A DNA stretch of 38,250 bases from Planctomycetota bacterium. Lineage in GTDB: Bacteria; Planctomycetota; UBA1135; GCA-002686595. The position numbers were made by a program, and so were the translations under genes. Below the pieces are notes generated by a model. It did not search any database and had not been told where the DNA came from. It was given only the letters and a program-made list of their open reading frames with translations. The stretch spans positions 1-38,250 of the forward strand of contig NYYZ01000009.1 in assembly GCA_002686945.1 (NCBI GenBank). Reading direction: 5' to 3'. Each line of letters opens with the position of its first letter. Position 1 is the stretch's first letter. Positions 7,823-16,531 of the stretch are shown in pieces.

Positions 7823-9004
7823 GTGAAAGAAGTAGTTATTGTCAGTGCATGTCGCACTCCCATCGGTCGATTCCAGGGCACTCTTTCGCCCTTGAGCGCT
7901 CCCAAGATAGGAGCGATTGCCGCCTCCGAAGCGATCCGCCGCGCTGGCATTGACGTTGGCAGTATCGAGGAGTGCATATTTGGCAACGTGCTCACAGCTG
8001 GTCTCGGCCAGAACCCTGCGCGTCAGGTAGCTCTTGCCGCTGGAGTTTCCAACACAGTCGGGTCCCTGACCATCAACAAGGTCTGCGGCTCTGGCTTGAA
8101 GGCAGTCATGTTGGCTGCCCAGGCCATTCGTGCTGGTGATGCGGATTGCGTTTTGGCGGGGGGCATGGAGAGCATGACCAATGCGCCCTACATCTTGCCT
8201 CAAGCTCGCCGGGGTGTTCGCTTGGGGCATGGCAAGCTCCTGGACTCCATGATTCAGGATGGTCTCTGGGATGTGTACAACGACTTCCACATGGGTATGA
8301 CCGGAGAGTTGGTGGCCAAGGAGCACCAGGTCTCGCGGGAAGATCAGGATGCCTTTGCGGTTGAGAGCCATCGCAAGGCGGTGGACGCGGAGGCCAATGG
8401 CCGCTTTGATGCTGAAAGGGTTTCCGTGACCATTCCAAAGAGGAAGAGCGATGATCTCGTCTTCAGCAAGGACGAGGGCCCGCGGGCTGATGTTTCGGTT
8501 GAAGGCCTGGCCAAGCTGCGTCCTGTCTTTGACAAGGCCGGGTCTGTCACCGCAGGCAATGCTTCCTCCATCAATGATGGTGCTGCGGCCTTGGTGGTTA
8601 TGAGCGCCGACCGAGCCAAAGAATCCGGGGTTGCTCCCCTGGCACGCATTACGCACTACGCAACCGGCGGCTGTGCTCCCGAGTGGGTCATGATGGCCCC
8701 CGAGAAGTCGATTCAGGGCTGCGCTCAAAAGCACGGCATGGGGCCAGGTGATTTTGACCTGCACGAGATCAATGAGGCCTTCAGTGTGGCGGCCATCGCG
8801 CTGCAGAGAACTCTTGAATTGGACCCCGCCAAGATCAACGTCAACGGCGGCGCGGTGGCACTGGGGCACCCCATAGGCGCCTCCGGCGCCCGCATTCTGG
8901 TTACCCTGTTGCATGCCATGCAGCAACGCGATGTCACCACGGGCATGGCTTCCCTTTGTCTCGGAGGGGGAAACGCCGTCTCTCTAGGTGTGGAGCGCAT
9001 CTGA
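7823..9004 (+). CDS. Acetyl-CoA C-acetyltransferase (thiolase)
   Basis: The 393-residue protein is a full-length biosynthetic/degradative thiolase. It opens with the family start motif (VVIVSACRTPIGRF), has the nucleophile Cys88 in NKVCGSGLKA, and the C-terminal GHPIGASGAR and CLGGGNA motifs with the catalytic His and second Cys. It either condenses two acetyl-CoA to acetoacetyl-CoA or cleaves acetoacetyl-CoA. The start is GTG at 7823 with GGAG eight bases upstream. It is the first gene of a plus-strand operon; 3-hydroxybutyryl-CoA dehydrogenase follows after 10 bases, which favours a C4 substrate. The 281 bases upstream are shared divergently with the sigma factor gene. Confidence 0.93.
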   Translation: MKEVVIVSACRTPIGRFQGTLSPLSAPKIGAIAASEAIRRAGIDVGSIEECIFGNVLTAGLGQNPARQVALAAGVSNTVGSLTINKVCGSGLKAVMLAAQAIRAGDADCVLAGGMESMTNAPYILPQARRGVRLGHGKLLDSMIQDGLWDVYNDFHMGMTGELVAKEHQVSREDQDAFAVESHRKAVDAEANGRFDAERVSVTIPKRKSDDLVFSKDEGPRADVSVEGLAKLRPVFDKAGSVTAGNASSINDGAAALVVMSADRAKESGVAPLARITHYATGGCAPEWVMMAPEKSIQGCAQKHGMGPGDFDLHEINEAFSVAAIALQRTLELDPAKINVNGGAVALGHPIGASGARILVTLLHAMQQRDVTTGMASLCLGGGNAVSLGVERI

Positions 9005-9014
9005 GAAAAGGAAC

Positions 9015-9878
9015 ATGAGTAATCCCTACTACAAAAAGGTCGGTGTAGTCGGCGCGGGCACCATGGGTAATGGTATTGCCCAGGTGTTTGCTGGCGCTGG
9101 CAGCGAGGTCCTGATGGTCGATGCGGCAGAGGCGGCGCTTGAGCGCGGTCAGGCGGCGATTGCCAAGAGTCTTGCCCGCTCTGTCAAGAAAGAGCGCTTG
9201 ACTGCTGAAGAAGCCGACAGGATTTGTGCGCGGGTGACCACATCAACCACCATTGGAGACCTCACCGACCAGGAACTGGTGGTGGAGGCTGTGGTGGAAA
9301 AGACTGGGGTCAAGAGTTCAGTGCTGCAGGAATTGGACAAGACATTGCCCGCTAGTACGATCCTGGCCACCAACACCTCCAGCATCTCGATTACCGAGCT
9401 GGCCGCCTGTACCTCGCGGCCTGACCGGGTCATTGGCATGCACTTCATGAACCCGGTGCCGGTGATGAAGCTGATCGAGGTGATTCGTGGACACGAGACT
9501 TCGGATGAGACAACCAAGGCCGTGCTGGCCTGTTCAGAGAGCCTTGGCAAGGTCCCGGTAGAGGCCAACGACTATCCTGGGTTCGTGGCCAATCGTGTGC
9601 TGATGCCCATGATCAACGAAGCGGTCTTCTGCTTGATGGAAGGGGTTGCAGATCGCGATGGAATTGACACGGTGATGAAGCTGGGCATGGCTCACCCCAT
9701 GGGGCCATTGACCCTTGCGGACTTGATTGGCTTGGATGTTTGCCTGGACATTCTTGAGGTGCTTCATAAGGGCCTCGGTGAGGACAAATACCGACCCTGC
9801 CCGTTGTTGCGTCGAATGGTTGCCGCGGGGCATCTGGGTCGCAAGAGCGGTAAGGGTTTTTACGACTATCAGGGCTGA
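9015..9878 (+). CDS. 3-hydroxybutyryl-CoA dehydrogenase
   Basis: The 287-residue length is normal for the single-domain-pair 3-hydroxybutyryl-CoA dehydrogenases. The Rossmann motif is GAGTMG (Gly13, Gly15, Gly18). The catalytic His-Glu pair is at His143 (GMHFMNPVP) and Glu155. The C-terminal domain has AHPMGPLTLADLIGLD and ends with the usual GRKSGKGFYDY. It oxidises 3-hydroxybutyryl-CoA to acetoacetyl-CoA with NAD(P)+, or the reverse. I chose the ATG at 9015 because AAAAGGAA sits just before it; an in-frame ATG at 8988 lies inside the thiolase gene and would add nine unrelated residues. A paralogue lies at 26600-27493. Confidence 0.92.
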   Translation: MSNPYYKKVGVVGAGTMGNGIAQVFAGAGSEVLMVDAAEAALERGQAAIAKSLARSVKKERLTAEEADRICARVTTSTTIGDLTDQELVVEAVVEKTGVKSSVLQELDKTLPASTILATNTSSISITELAACTSRPDRVIGMHFMNPVPVMKLIEVIRGHETSDETTKAVLACSESLGKVPVEANDYPGFVANRVLMPMINEAVFCLMEGVADRDGIDTVMKLGMAHPMGPLTLADLIGLDVCLDILEVLHKGLGEDKYRPCPLLRRMVAAGHLGRKSGKGFYDYQG

Positions 9879-9904
9879 TCCCCTCGAAAAGGAACACGGA
9901 AACA

Positions 9905-11047
9905 ATGGATTTTGCACTCACAGAAGAACAAGCCATGGTGCGTGACATGGCCAGGGACTTTGCTGATGCAGAGCTCGCGCCCCGGGCGCGCAAGCACGAT
10001 GATCAGGGTTTCATTGATGACGAGGTCCTTGCAAAGGTCGCCGAGCTGGGTCTCTGGGGCCTGACGATCCCCGAAGAATTCAACGGTACGGGTATGTCCA
10101 ATGTTGCGTTGTCCCTGGTGTTGGAAGAGATCAACAGAGCCTGCGCCTCGGTGGGGGTGACCATCTCGGTGCACAACTCCCTGGCCGCTTCGACTCTCTT
10201 GAAGAACGGTACGGACGAGCAAAAGAGCACCTGGTTGCCGCGCATGGCCACTGGCGAGGTCCTGGGCGCCTACTCCCTGTCCGAAGCTGCCTCCGGTTCC
10301 GATGCCGCGGCCCTCAAGGCCGTTGCAGAGCGCGATGGAGACGGCTGGCGTCTGAACGGAACCAAGCTGTGGGTTACCACCGGCAAGCAAGCAGGCCTGT
10401 TCTTGGTCTACGCCCGTACGGACTCCACGGTTTCCAAAGCCAAGGGCATCACATGTTTCCTGGTTCCAAAGGGCAGCGACGGTTTTGAGATCGGCAAGTC
10501 CGAGAAGAAGACCGGCTTGCGCGGTTCCTCCACCACCGAGTTGATCCTCAACAATGTGTTTGTGCCGGACAGCATGGTGCTGGGCCCGTTGAATCGAGGC
10601 TTTCATATCGCCATGGACGCGCTGGATGGCGGCCGTATCGGCATCGCCTCCCAGGCCATTGGAATCGGCCGTGCATGCCTTGAGGCATCGATCAAGTACG
10701 CCAAGGAGCGTGAGCAGTTTGGTCGTCCCATCGGTCAATTCCAAGCAATCCAGTGGAAGTTGGCGGATATGAGCTCTCGTCTCGACAGCGCTCGTCTCAT
10801 GACCCACCAGGCCGCTTGGATGCGTGACCAGGGTCAACCCTGCGGTCGTCATGCCAGCCAGGCCAAGCTCCTAGCCTCCACCGCCTGCAACTTTGCAGCG
10901 GACGAGTGTTTGCAGATTCACGGAGGCGCGGGCTACACCGACGACTTCGAAGTGGAGCGTTTCTTCAGGGATGCGCGCATCACTGAACTCTATGAGGGTG
11001 TCACCGACATACAGCGATTGGTGATTGCCCGCAGCCTCCTGGCTTGA
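9905..11047 (+). CDS. Short-chain acyl-CoA dehydrogenase (butyryl-CoA dehydrogenase-like)
   Basis: The 380-residue flavoprotein has all landmarks of the acyl-CoA dehydrogenase family: the N-terminal helical domain (LTEEQAMVRDMARDF), the FAD/substrate segment LSEAASGSDAAAL, WVTTGKQAG, and KKTGLRGSSTTEL. The C-terminal domain has the catalytic base at Glu364 in LYEGVTDIQR. This position of the Glu is typical of short-chain (butyryl-type) enzymes. It would oxidise butyryl-CoA to crotonyl-CoA and pass electrons to an electron-transfer flavoprotein encoded elsewhere. A GGAA Shine-Dalgarno sequence precedes the ATG. It sits between 3-hydroxybutyryl-CoA dehydrogenase and the mutase chaperone, consistent with C4 acyl-CoA metabolism. 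Confidence 0.9.
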   Translation: MDFALTEEQAMVRDMARDFADAELAPRARKHDDQGFIDDEVLAKVAELGLWGLTIPEEFNGTGMSNVALSLVLEEINRACASVGVTISVHNSLAASTLLKNGTDEQKSTWLPRMATGEVLGAYSLSEAASGSDAAALKAVAERDGDGWRLNGTKLWVTTGKQAGLFLVYARTDSTVSKAKGITCFLVPKGSDGFEIGKSEKKTGLRGSSTTELILNNVFVPDSMVLGPLNRGFHIAMDALDGGRIGIASQAIGIGRACLEASIKYAKEREQFGRPIGQFQAIQWKLADMSSRLDSARLMTHQAAWMRDQGQPCGRHASQAKLLASTACNFAADECLQIHGGAGYTDDFEVERFFRDARITELYEGVTDIQRLVIARSLLA

Positions 11048-11074
11048 TTCTTCCCTATTGGCCAAAGCAATCCC

Positions 11075-12052
11075 GTGACCCAAGCACCTTCAGCCTCCCT
11101 ATCAGAACGCTTGCTGGCAGGTGAACGGTCTGCTCTAGCGCGCATGATTTCGTGGGCTGAGAACGGAAATGCGCGGTTTCCTGAAACCCTTGAGGCGATT
11201 TGGTCCCAGGTGGGCCGGGCCCGCCGCATGGGTATTACGGGTCCTCCGGGGGCGGGCAAGAGTACGCTGGTCAACGAGTTGGCTCGCTTGATCCGCGAGG
11301 AAGAGAGCACTGTTGGAATCTTGGCCGTGGATCCCTCCAGTCCGCTCAGCGGAGGAGCGCTTCTTGGCGATCGGATCCGCATGGAAGATCGCACGGCGGA
11401 TTCGGGTGTATTTATTCGTTCCATGGCCAGCCGCGGTAGTCATGGGGGCATGGCTCGCGCGGCGGTGGACGCCATGGATGTGATGGATGCCTTTGGCATG
11501 CACGATGTTCTGGTAGAAACCGTGGGTGTGGGCCAGGCGGAATATGATGTCGTCGCTGCGGCAGATACTGTGCTAGTAGTGCTTTGTCCGGGTGCTGGTG
11601 ATGGCGTGCAGGCAATGAAGAGCGGACTATTGGAGTTGGCCGATGTGATCGCCATCAACAAGTGTGATCTTCCAGGAGCTGATCGTTTGACCAGTGACAT
11701 GCAGGAGGCGGTGCACTTGCGCACCGCAGGCCGGGACCGGTGGGCGTCCCCCGTGGTGCAGTGCAGTGCAGGCAAGCGCGAGGGCGTGGATGATGTACTC
11801 GCTGCGGTCAAGAGCCATCGTGAACACTTGAGCGACACGCTCCCCGATCATCGCCGCCAAAAACGGATCCAACAGGTGCGACAAGTGGTGGGTGAGGGAC
11901 TTGATGAGGCCCTTTGGAAGACGGGCGGCTACGGGGAACAGGTGGAAGCCATGTTGTGTTCGGGCATAACACCCTATGCGGCAGCCAGCAAGGTGACCCA
12001 GAACCTCCTGAAGTCAGCAGAGGAGAACCAATCAAACGAGTTGCAGGCATGA
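11075..12052 (+). CDS. meaB: MeaB/ArgK-family G-protein chaperone of a B12-dependent acyl-CoA mutase
   Basis: The 325-residue P-loop GTPase carries Walker [10 protein letters not shown] (residues 56-64), the MeaB hallmark ETVGVGQ, a switch-like [15 protein letters not shown] segment and the guanine-specificity motif NKCD. MeaB proteins gate adenosylcobalamin loading and rescue inactivated mutase in a GTP-dependent way. The start is GTG at 11075. Its stop overlaps the ATG of the mutase large subunit (ATGA at 12049-12052), so chaperone and client are coupled. Because the mutase looks like isobutyryl-CoA mutase, the client is probably not methylmalonyl-CoA mutase. In IcmF proteins the equivalent G-domain is fused to the mutase; here it is separate. 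Confidence 0.9.
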   Translation: MTQAPSASLSERLLAGERSALARMISWAENGNARFPETLEAIWSQVGRARRMGITGPPGAGKSTLVNELARLIREEESTVGILAVDPSSPLSGGALLGDRIRMEDRTADSGVFIRSMASRGSHGGMARAAVDAMDVMDAFGMHDVLVETVGVGQAEYDVVAAADTVLVVLCPGAGDGVQAMKSGLLELADVIAINKCDLPGADRLTSDMQEAVHLRTAGRDRWASPVVQCSAGKREGVDDVLAAVKSHREHLSDTLPDHRRQKRIQQVRQVVGEGLDEALWKTGGYGEQVEAMLCSGITPYAAASKVTQNLLKSAEENQSNELQA

Positions 12053-13710
12053 CAGAAACCAAACCGATCTCAATTCCCGAAGGGCGTCAAGCCTGGGAGG
12101 CTGCCCTTGAGGCCGGCAAGCTGCGCGACAGCGATTTCACCAGTCTGTCGGGTTCTACACTTGAAGTCGTCTACGGTCCCGAAGATGCTCCCGGCGATCC
12201 CGTAGAGGACCTCGGCTGGCCGGGCCAGTTTCCCTTTACCCGTGGAGTGCATCCCTCCATGTACCGCGGCCGCCTTTGGACCATGCGTCAGTTCGCGGGT
12301 TTTGGTACGGCGCGGGAGACCAACGAGCGTTTCAAGTTCCTGCTTGATCATGGTCAGACCGGTCTGTCCGTGGCTTTTGACTTTCCGACCCTGATGGGGC
12401 GCGATGGGGACGACGAGATGTGCCGTGGAGAGGTGGGGCAGGTTGGGGTGGCAATCTCCTCCATTGCTGACATGGAACAATTGTTCGATGGCATTCCCAT
12501 GAACGAAGTCTCTACTTCCATGACTATCAACGGGCCAGCGCCGATTCTGCTGGCCTTCTACATCGCCTGCGCAGAGCGTCGGGGGCTTGATCCGGCGGTG
12601 TTGCAGGGCACGGTACAGAACGACATTCTGAAGGAGTACCAGGCCCAGCATGCCTGGCTTGTACCTCCTGAGCCAGCTCTGCGCATGATCACCGATGTGA
12701 TGGAGTACTGCACCGAGCATGTGCCCAAGTGGAACACGATTTCGATCTCTGGTTACCACATTCGCGAGGCGGGCTCGACGGCTGCCCAAGAATTGGCCTT
12801 CACTCTTGCTAATGGGCTGGAGTACGTGCGCCGTGGCATCGAGCGGGGCATGGACGTGGACTCCTTTGCGCCGCGCCTGTCGTTTTTCTTTGACAGTCAC
12901 TTGGACTTTTTTGAAGAGATCGCCAAGTTCCGAGCCGCCCGGCGAATCTGGGCGCGCAAGATGCGTGAGGAATTCGGAGCCAAGGATCCCCGTTCTTGGA
13001 TGTTGCGTTTCCACACCCAGACCGCGGGGGTTTCTCTTACGGCTCAGCAGCCCGAGAACAACATTGTGCGCACCGCCTATGAGGCCTTGGCCGCTGTGCT
13101 CGGCGGTACCCAGTCCCTGCACACCAACTCAATGGACGAGACCCTTTCCCTGCCCACGGAGAAAGCGGTCAAGATTGCCCTGCGCACTCAGCAGATCATC
13201 GCCGAGGAGACCGAGGTTGTTCATGTGGCTGACCCGCTTGGTGGCTCCTATTACGTGGAAGCTTTGACCGACAAGATGGAGAGCGAGGCCGAGGCCTACT
13301 TCAACGAGATCAAGAGGCGCGGAGGGGTGGTGCCAGCCATTGATAGCGGCTACTTTCAAAAGGAGATCCACGATTCAGCGCTTAGCTACCAGCGCGCAGT
13401 TGAGAACGGCAGCAAGAAGGTCGTGGGGGTCAACTGCTACTCAGAGGGGGAGGAGTCCCTCGAAATTGAATTGCACCGAATTCGTCCAGAGGTGGAGGCC
13501 GAATCTCTCAAGGGATTGGCCAGTTTGCGCGCCGACCGCGACGCGACTCGCGCCACAGCGGCTCTTGACGAGATTCGCGCGGCCTGTAATAGCTCCGCGA
13601 ATCTTCTACAGGCATTCATTACTGCTGCCCACGCTGACTGCACCCTGGGCGAGATCTCTCAGGTCTTGCGCGATGAGTTCGGCGATTACATTGAACCCAA
13701 GATCCTTTGA
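12049..13710 (+). CDS. icmA: Acyl-CoA mutase large subunit, isobutyryl-CoA mutase type
   Basis: The 553-residue protein is the TIM-barrel subunit of an adenosylcobalamin-dependent acyl-CoA mutase, without the B12 domain, which is the next gene. It aligns without gaps through the substrate site to Propionibacterium methylmalonyl-CoA mutase as I recall it: Gln190 matches Gln197, and Tyr236/His237 match Tyr243/His244. The two specificity residues differ. Tyr89 is replaced by Phe82 ([10 protein letters not shown]) and Arg207 by Gln200 ([10 protein letters not shown]). Phe/Gln is the isobutyryl-CoA mutase pair; Ile/Gln is the 2-hydroxyisobutyryl-CoA mutase pair. The likely reaction is isobutyryl-CoA to n-butyryl-CoA. 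The start is the ATG overlapping the MeaB stop; an open frame back to 11914 lies inside meaB. A pivalyl-CoA-type activity is also possible. Confidence 0.82.
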   Translation: MTETKPISIPEGRQAWEAALEAGKLRDSDFTSLSGSTLEVVYGPEDAPGDPVEDLGWPGQFPFTRGVHPSMYRGRLWTMRQFAGFGTARETNERFKFLLDHGQTGLSVAFDFPTLMGRDGDDEMCRGEVGQVGVAISSIADMEQLFDGIPMNEVSTSMTINGPAPILLAFYIACAERRGLDPAVLQGTVQNDILKEYQAQHAWLVPPEPALRMITDVMEYCTEHVPKWNTISISGYHIREAGSTAAQELAFTLANGLEYVRRGIERGMDVDSFAPRLSFFFDSHLDFFEEIAKFRAARRIWARKMREEFGAKDPRSWMLRFHTQTAGVSLTAQQPENNIVRTAYEALAAVLGGTQSLHTNSMDETLSLPTEKAVKIALRTQQIIAEETEVVHVADPLGGSYYVEALTDKMESEAEAYFNEIKRRGGVVPAIDSGYFQKEIHDSALSYQRAVENGSKKVVGVNCYSEGEESLEIELHRIRPEVEAESLKGLASLRADRDATRATAALDEIRAACNSSANLLQAFITAAHADCTLGEISQVLRDEFGDYIEPKIL

Positions 13711-13716
13711 CCTGCC

Positions 13717-14142
13717 ATGAGTGAACGTCGTATCCGCGTGTTAGTCGCCAAGCCCGGCCTTGATGGCCACGATCGAGGGGCCAAGACCGTTGCCAGTGTC
13801 CTGCGAGACCATGGCATGGAAGTGGTCTACACAGGTCTCCACAAGACTCCCGCCATGATCGCAGAGATTGCCCTGCAGGAAGATGTGGACGTGGTTGGGC
13901 TTTCGATCCTTTCAGGCGCGCACATGGAGTTGTTTCCCAGAGTGCGTCAAGAGCTCGTGGAGCGCGGGCTTGATCACGTGTTGATGGTGGGCGGCGGCAT
14001 CATCCCTGGTGACGACATGCAAGTCCTGGAAGCGGATGGCTTTGCCAAGTTGTTTGGTCCAGGAACCAATACCGATTCAATCGCCGAGTATATTCAAACC
14101 GAAATCAGCAAGCGCTGGGCCGCCGAGGAGGCACAAGCATGA
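13717..14142 (+). CDS. icmB: Acyl-CoA mutase small, cobalamin-binding subunit
   Basis: The 141-residue protein is a stand-alone B12-binding domain. It has the DxHxxG motif (LDGHDRGAK, axial ligand His18), the SxL segment VVGLSILSGAH and the GG motif VGGGIIPGDD, which together hold base-off cobalamin. It starts six bases after the large-subunit stop, so the two subunits are made together. The length is normal for IcmB or archaeal-type split mutases. Its stop overlaps the start of a small HTH gene (ATGA at 14139-14142). The domain itself does not decide substrate specificity; that comes from the large subunit. Confidence 0.92.
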   Translation: MSERRIRVLVAKPGLDGHDRGAKTVASVLRDHGMEVVYTGLHKTPAMIAEIALQEDVDVVGLSILSGAHMELFPRVRQELVERGLDHVLMVGGGIIPGDDMQVLEADGFAKLFGPGTNTDSIAEYIQTEISKRWAAEEAQA

Positions 14143-14399
14143 GTACCAGTCCCGACCGAGACATTCTGAACGTTGATGAGGCCGCCGCACTCTTGGGTGT
14201 CAGCGTCAAGACCTTCAACAAGGTGCTGCATTCCGAGGACCTTCCTGCGCGCAAGATTGGCCGTGAGTGGAAGTTCTCCAGGAGTCACCTGATCGAGTGG
14301 GTTGGCGCTGGGCGTTCCATGGATTTTTACCGCGAGGGGTCCGAAGGGAGCATTCCTGAAGATCGCCGTACAGCAGGTTGGCGCATTCAACGGGACTGA
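14139..14399 (+). CDS. Small excisionase-type helix-turn-helix protein
   Basis: The 86-residue protein has a winged-helix DNA-binding fold of the excisionase/MerR-like group (HTH_17). The signature is LNVDEAAALLGVSVKTFNKVL followed by LPARKIGREWKF and HLIEWVGAG, which is the usual DEAA-x-LLGVS-x-RxIGREWRF pattern. There is no integrase, transposase or att site nearby, so it is not a phage excisionase. Its start overlaps the B12-subunit stop by ATGA, so it is made in step with the mutase. It might be a local regulator or an adaptor protein. The C-terminal 30 residues are charged and without a known fold. Confidence 0.75.
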   Translation: MSTSPDRDILNVDEAAALLGVSVKTFNKVLHSEDLPARKIGREWKFSRSHLIEWVGAGRSMDFYREGSEGSIPEDRRTAGWRIQRD

Positions 14400-14465
14400 T
14401 TACCTCCGTTCCTACACGAAGCCGACACACTTGACCCTGCACTGCACAGAATAAGCGAAAGACCC

Positions 14466-15644
14466 ATGACCGTCACCCTCCCCGCTATCACTCGCGGCCT
14501 TGATCTGACCGAAGACCAGACCATGATCCGTGACATGGTGCGTGAGTTTGCCCTGGCAGAAGTCGCGCCTCAGGCCCACGAAATCGATGAGGAACATCGA
14601 TTTCCGAAGGAGACGTGGGACAAGATCGTCGAGCTGGGTCTGACCGGCATCTGCTTCCCTGAGGAGTTGGGCGGTGCAGGAGGCGATACGCTTTCATACA
14701 TCTTGGCGGTGGAAGAATTGTCCAAGGTCTGTGGTTCCACCGGATTGACATTGGCCGCTCATGTCAGCCTCGGCACCTATCCGATCTATCGCTGGGGCGG
14801 TGAGAAGTTGTGCAACGAATACGTGCCCAGGCTAATTGCAGGCGAGTACATGGGTGCCTATGGGTTGACCGAACCGGGTGCGGGTTCGGACTCGGGCGGA
14901 ACTCTGACTACCGCGGTTCTGGATGGGGACGAGTACATCCTGAATGGCCGCAAGTGTTTTATTACCAACGCCAATTACTCGGGCGTGTTTGTCTGCACAG
15001 CAGTGACTGACAAATCCATGGGGCCCAAGGGTATCAGTGCCTTTGTGGTGCCCCGGAATATCGATGGCTTCTCCTTGGAGAAGGGTGAGCGCAAGCTGGG
15101 CATGCGCGGGTCCGATTGGGCCAGCCTGGTCTTCGAGGACGCCCGCATCCCGAAGGATCACCTGCTCGGCCCCGAAGGTGAAGGCTTCAAGACCTTCATG
15201 CAGACCCTGGAGGGAGGCCGCATCTCCATCGCGGCCCTTGCGCTGGGAATCGCTGAGGGGGCCTTCGCCGAGTGTGCGCGCTATGCTTCGGAGCGCGAGG
15301 CCTTTGGCGGCACTCTCTCCGATCAGCAGGCCGTGCAGTTCAAATTGGCTGACATGGCCACCCAGATCCAGTGCTCCAAACATCTGGTATATGATGCGGC
15401 TCGTCTCAAGGACGCGGGAAAGACCTATGGTACCGAGGCCTCCATGGCCAAGCTGCATGCCTCTGAAGTGGCCATGAAGGTGACCTACGACGCAATTCAG
15501 ATTCTCGGGGGCTTCGGATATTCGCGGGAGTACCCGGTGGAGCGCATGTGGCGCGACGCCAAGCTCTGCACCATCGGCGAAGGCACCAGTGAGGTGCAAC
15601 GGATCATCATCGGCCGCAGTGTGTTGCAGAACCTGCCCACTTGA
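14466..15644 (+). CDS. Acyl-CoA dehydrogenase
   Basis: The 392-residue protein is a second acyl-CoA dehydrogenase. It has [14 protein letters not shown] at the N-terminus, the FAD/substrate loop [34 protein letters not shown] and the catalytic Glu372 in [10 protein letters not shown]. The last third matches the butyryl/isobutyryl/glutaryl group. It follows the HTH gene by 66 bases and precedes the MBL hydrolase by two bases. With an isobutyryl-CoA-type mutase in the same operon, butyryl-CoA or isobutyryl-CoA are the natural substrates. Sequence alone does not decide between them. Electrons would go to an electron-transfer flavoprotein outside the window. Confidence 0.88.
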   Translation: MTVTLPAITRGLDLTEDQTMIRDMVREFALAEVAPQAHEIDEEHRFPKETWDKIVELGLTGICFPEELGGAGGDTLSYILAVEELSKVCGSTGLTLAAHVSLGTYPIYRWGGEKLCNEYVPRLIAGEYMGAYGLTEPGAGSDSGGTLTTAVLDGDEYILNGRKCFITNANYSGVFVCTAVTDKSMGPKGISAFVVPRNIDGFSLEKGERKLGMRGSDWASLVFEDARIPKDHLLGPEGEGFKTFMQTLEGGRISIAALALGIAEGAFAECARYASEREAFGGTLSDQQAVQFKLADMATQIQCSKHLVYDAARLKDAGKTYGTEASMAKLHASEVAMKVTYDAIQILGGFGYSREYPVERMWRDAKLCTIGEGTSEVQRIIIGRSVLQNLPT

Positions 15645-15646
15645 GA

Positions 15647-16528
15647 ATGACCCAAGAGAATGTGAGCACTGGTACCTGGCACAGCTGTACGGCGCAGGTG
15701 GATGGTTGGAAGATCACCGCTCTCTGTGATGGGTTCCTGCGTTTGGACGGTGGCGCCATGTGGGGTGTAGTTCCTGCAGCCTTCTGGCGTGCAATGACGC
15801 CGCCTGCTGAGGACAACACAATTCTCTTGGCCCTCAATTGTTTCCTTGCTGAGCGCGGCGAGCACAAGGTCCTGATTGAGGGGGGCATGGGTGATCGCTG
15901 GAATGAAAAATTGCGCGGGATCTATCACATCAACAATAATCCAAGCATTACCCAGGCCCTCGAGACGGTAGGCGTGGCTTCCGAGGAGGTCACCGAGATC
16001 GTGCTCTCCCATTGTCATTGGGACCACTGTGGGGCGCTGGTGGTTGAAAAGGACGGTCAGTTGGTACCGCGCTTTCCCGGGGTCCCGGTGTACGCGCCCG
16101 CCATCGAAATTGCCGCTTGTCAGAACCCTGATCCTGTGCGCGCAGCCTCCTACAGGGCAGAGGATCTGGAAGCCCTTGAGCAGGCGGGGTTGCTCACCGG
16201 CTATCAAGGCACGACTGAGATTCTGCCCGGCATCGAAGCCCATGAACTGGGCGGCCATTCTGATGGAGTCAGTGTGATTCTGATTGGGGAAGGCAGTGAG
16301 CGCGCAATTTTCTGGGCCGATGTCGTGCCCACAACCCATCACATCCAACCTCCCTACATCATGGCCTACGACCTTGATGTGGCGCGATCCTACAGCGTGC
16401 GTAGCGAGTGGATTGGCCGCGCAGCGGATGAGGGCTGGCTGGGGCTTTTCTACCACGATCCGGAGATCTCCATGGCGCGCATCGAACGCTCGGGGAAGCA
16501 TTTTGTGGTGGCGCCCTCGGGAACCTGA
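15647..16528 (+). CDS. MBL-fold metallo-hydrolase
   Basis: The 293-residue protein has the metallo-beta-lactamase-fold metal motif SHCHWDHCG (His122, His124, Asp126, His127). It also has the later ligands in GGHSDG (His204), WADVV (Asp224) and FYHDP (His270), so the dinuclear site is complete. It most resembles quorum-lactonase/glyoxalase-type cytosolic MBL enzymes. I use the ATG at 15647, two bases after the preceding stop; an in-frame TTG at 15641 would add two residues. Its place in the operon suggests a thioester, lactone or detoxification hydrolase tied to the CoA pathway, but the substrate is unknown. Confidence 0.85.
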   Translation: MTQENVSTGTWHSCTAQVDGWKITALCDGFLRLDGGAMWGVVPAAFWRAMTPPAEDNTILLALNCFLAERGEHKVLIEGGMGDRWNEKLRGIYHINNNPSITQALETVGVASEEVTEIVLSHCHWDHCGALVVEKDGQLVPRFPGVPVYAPAIEIAACQNPDPVRAASYRAEDLEALEQAGLLTGYQGTTEILPGIEAHELGGHSDGVSVILIGEGSERAIFWADVVPTTHHIQPPYIMAYDLDVARSYSVRSEWIGRAADEGWLGLFYHDPEISMARIERSGKHFVVAPSGT

Positions 16529-16531
16529 TCC

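Noticed and set aside
7736..8926. Long antisense frame (396 codons) opposite the first thiolase
   Set aside because: It mirrors a highly conserved gene and its translation shows no family features; similar mirrors lie opposite the other thiolases, the acyl-CoA dehydrogenase and the mutase.
12049..14142. Calling the mutase methylmalonyl-CoA mutase
   Set aside because: Both carboxylate-binding positions are changed to the isobutyryl-CoA mutase pair (Phe82, Gln200).
14139..14399. Phage excisionase marking a mobile element
   Set aside because: There is no integrase, transposase, att-like repeat or composition change nearby; the gene is inside a metabolic operon.
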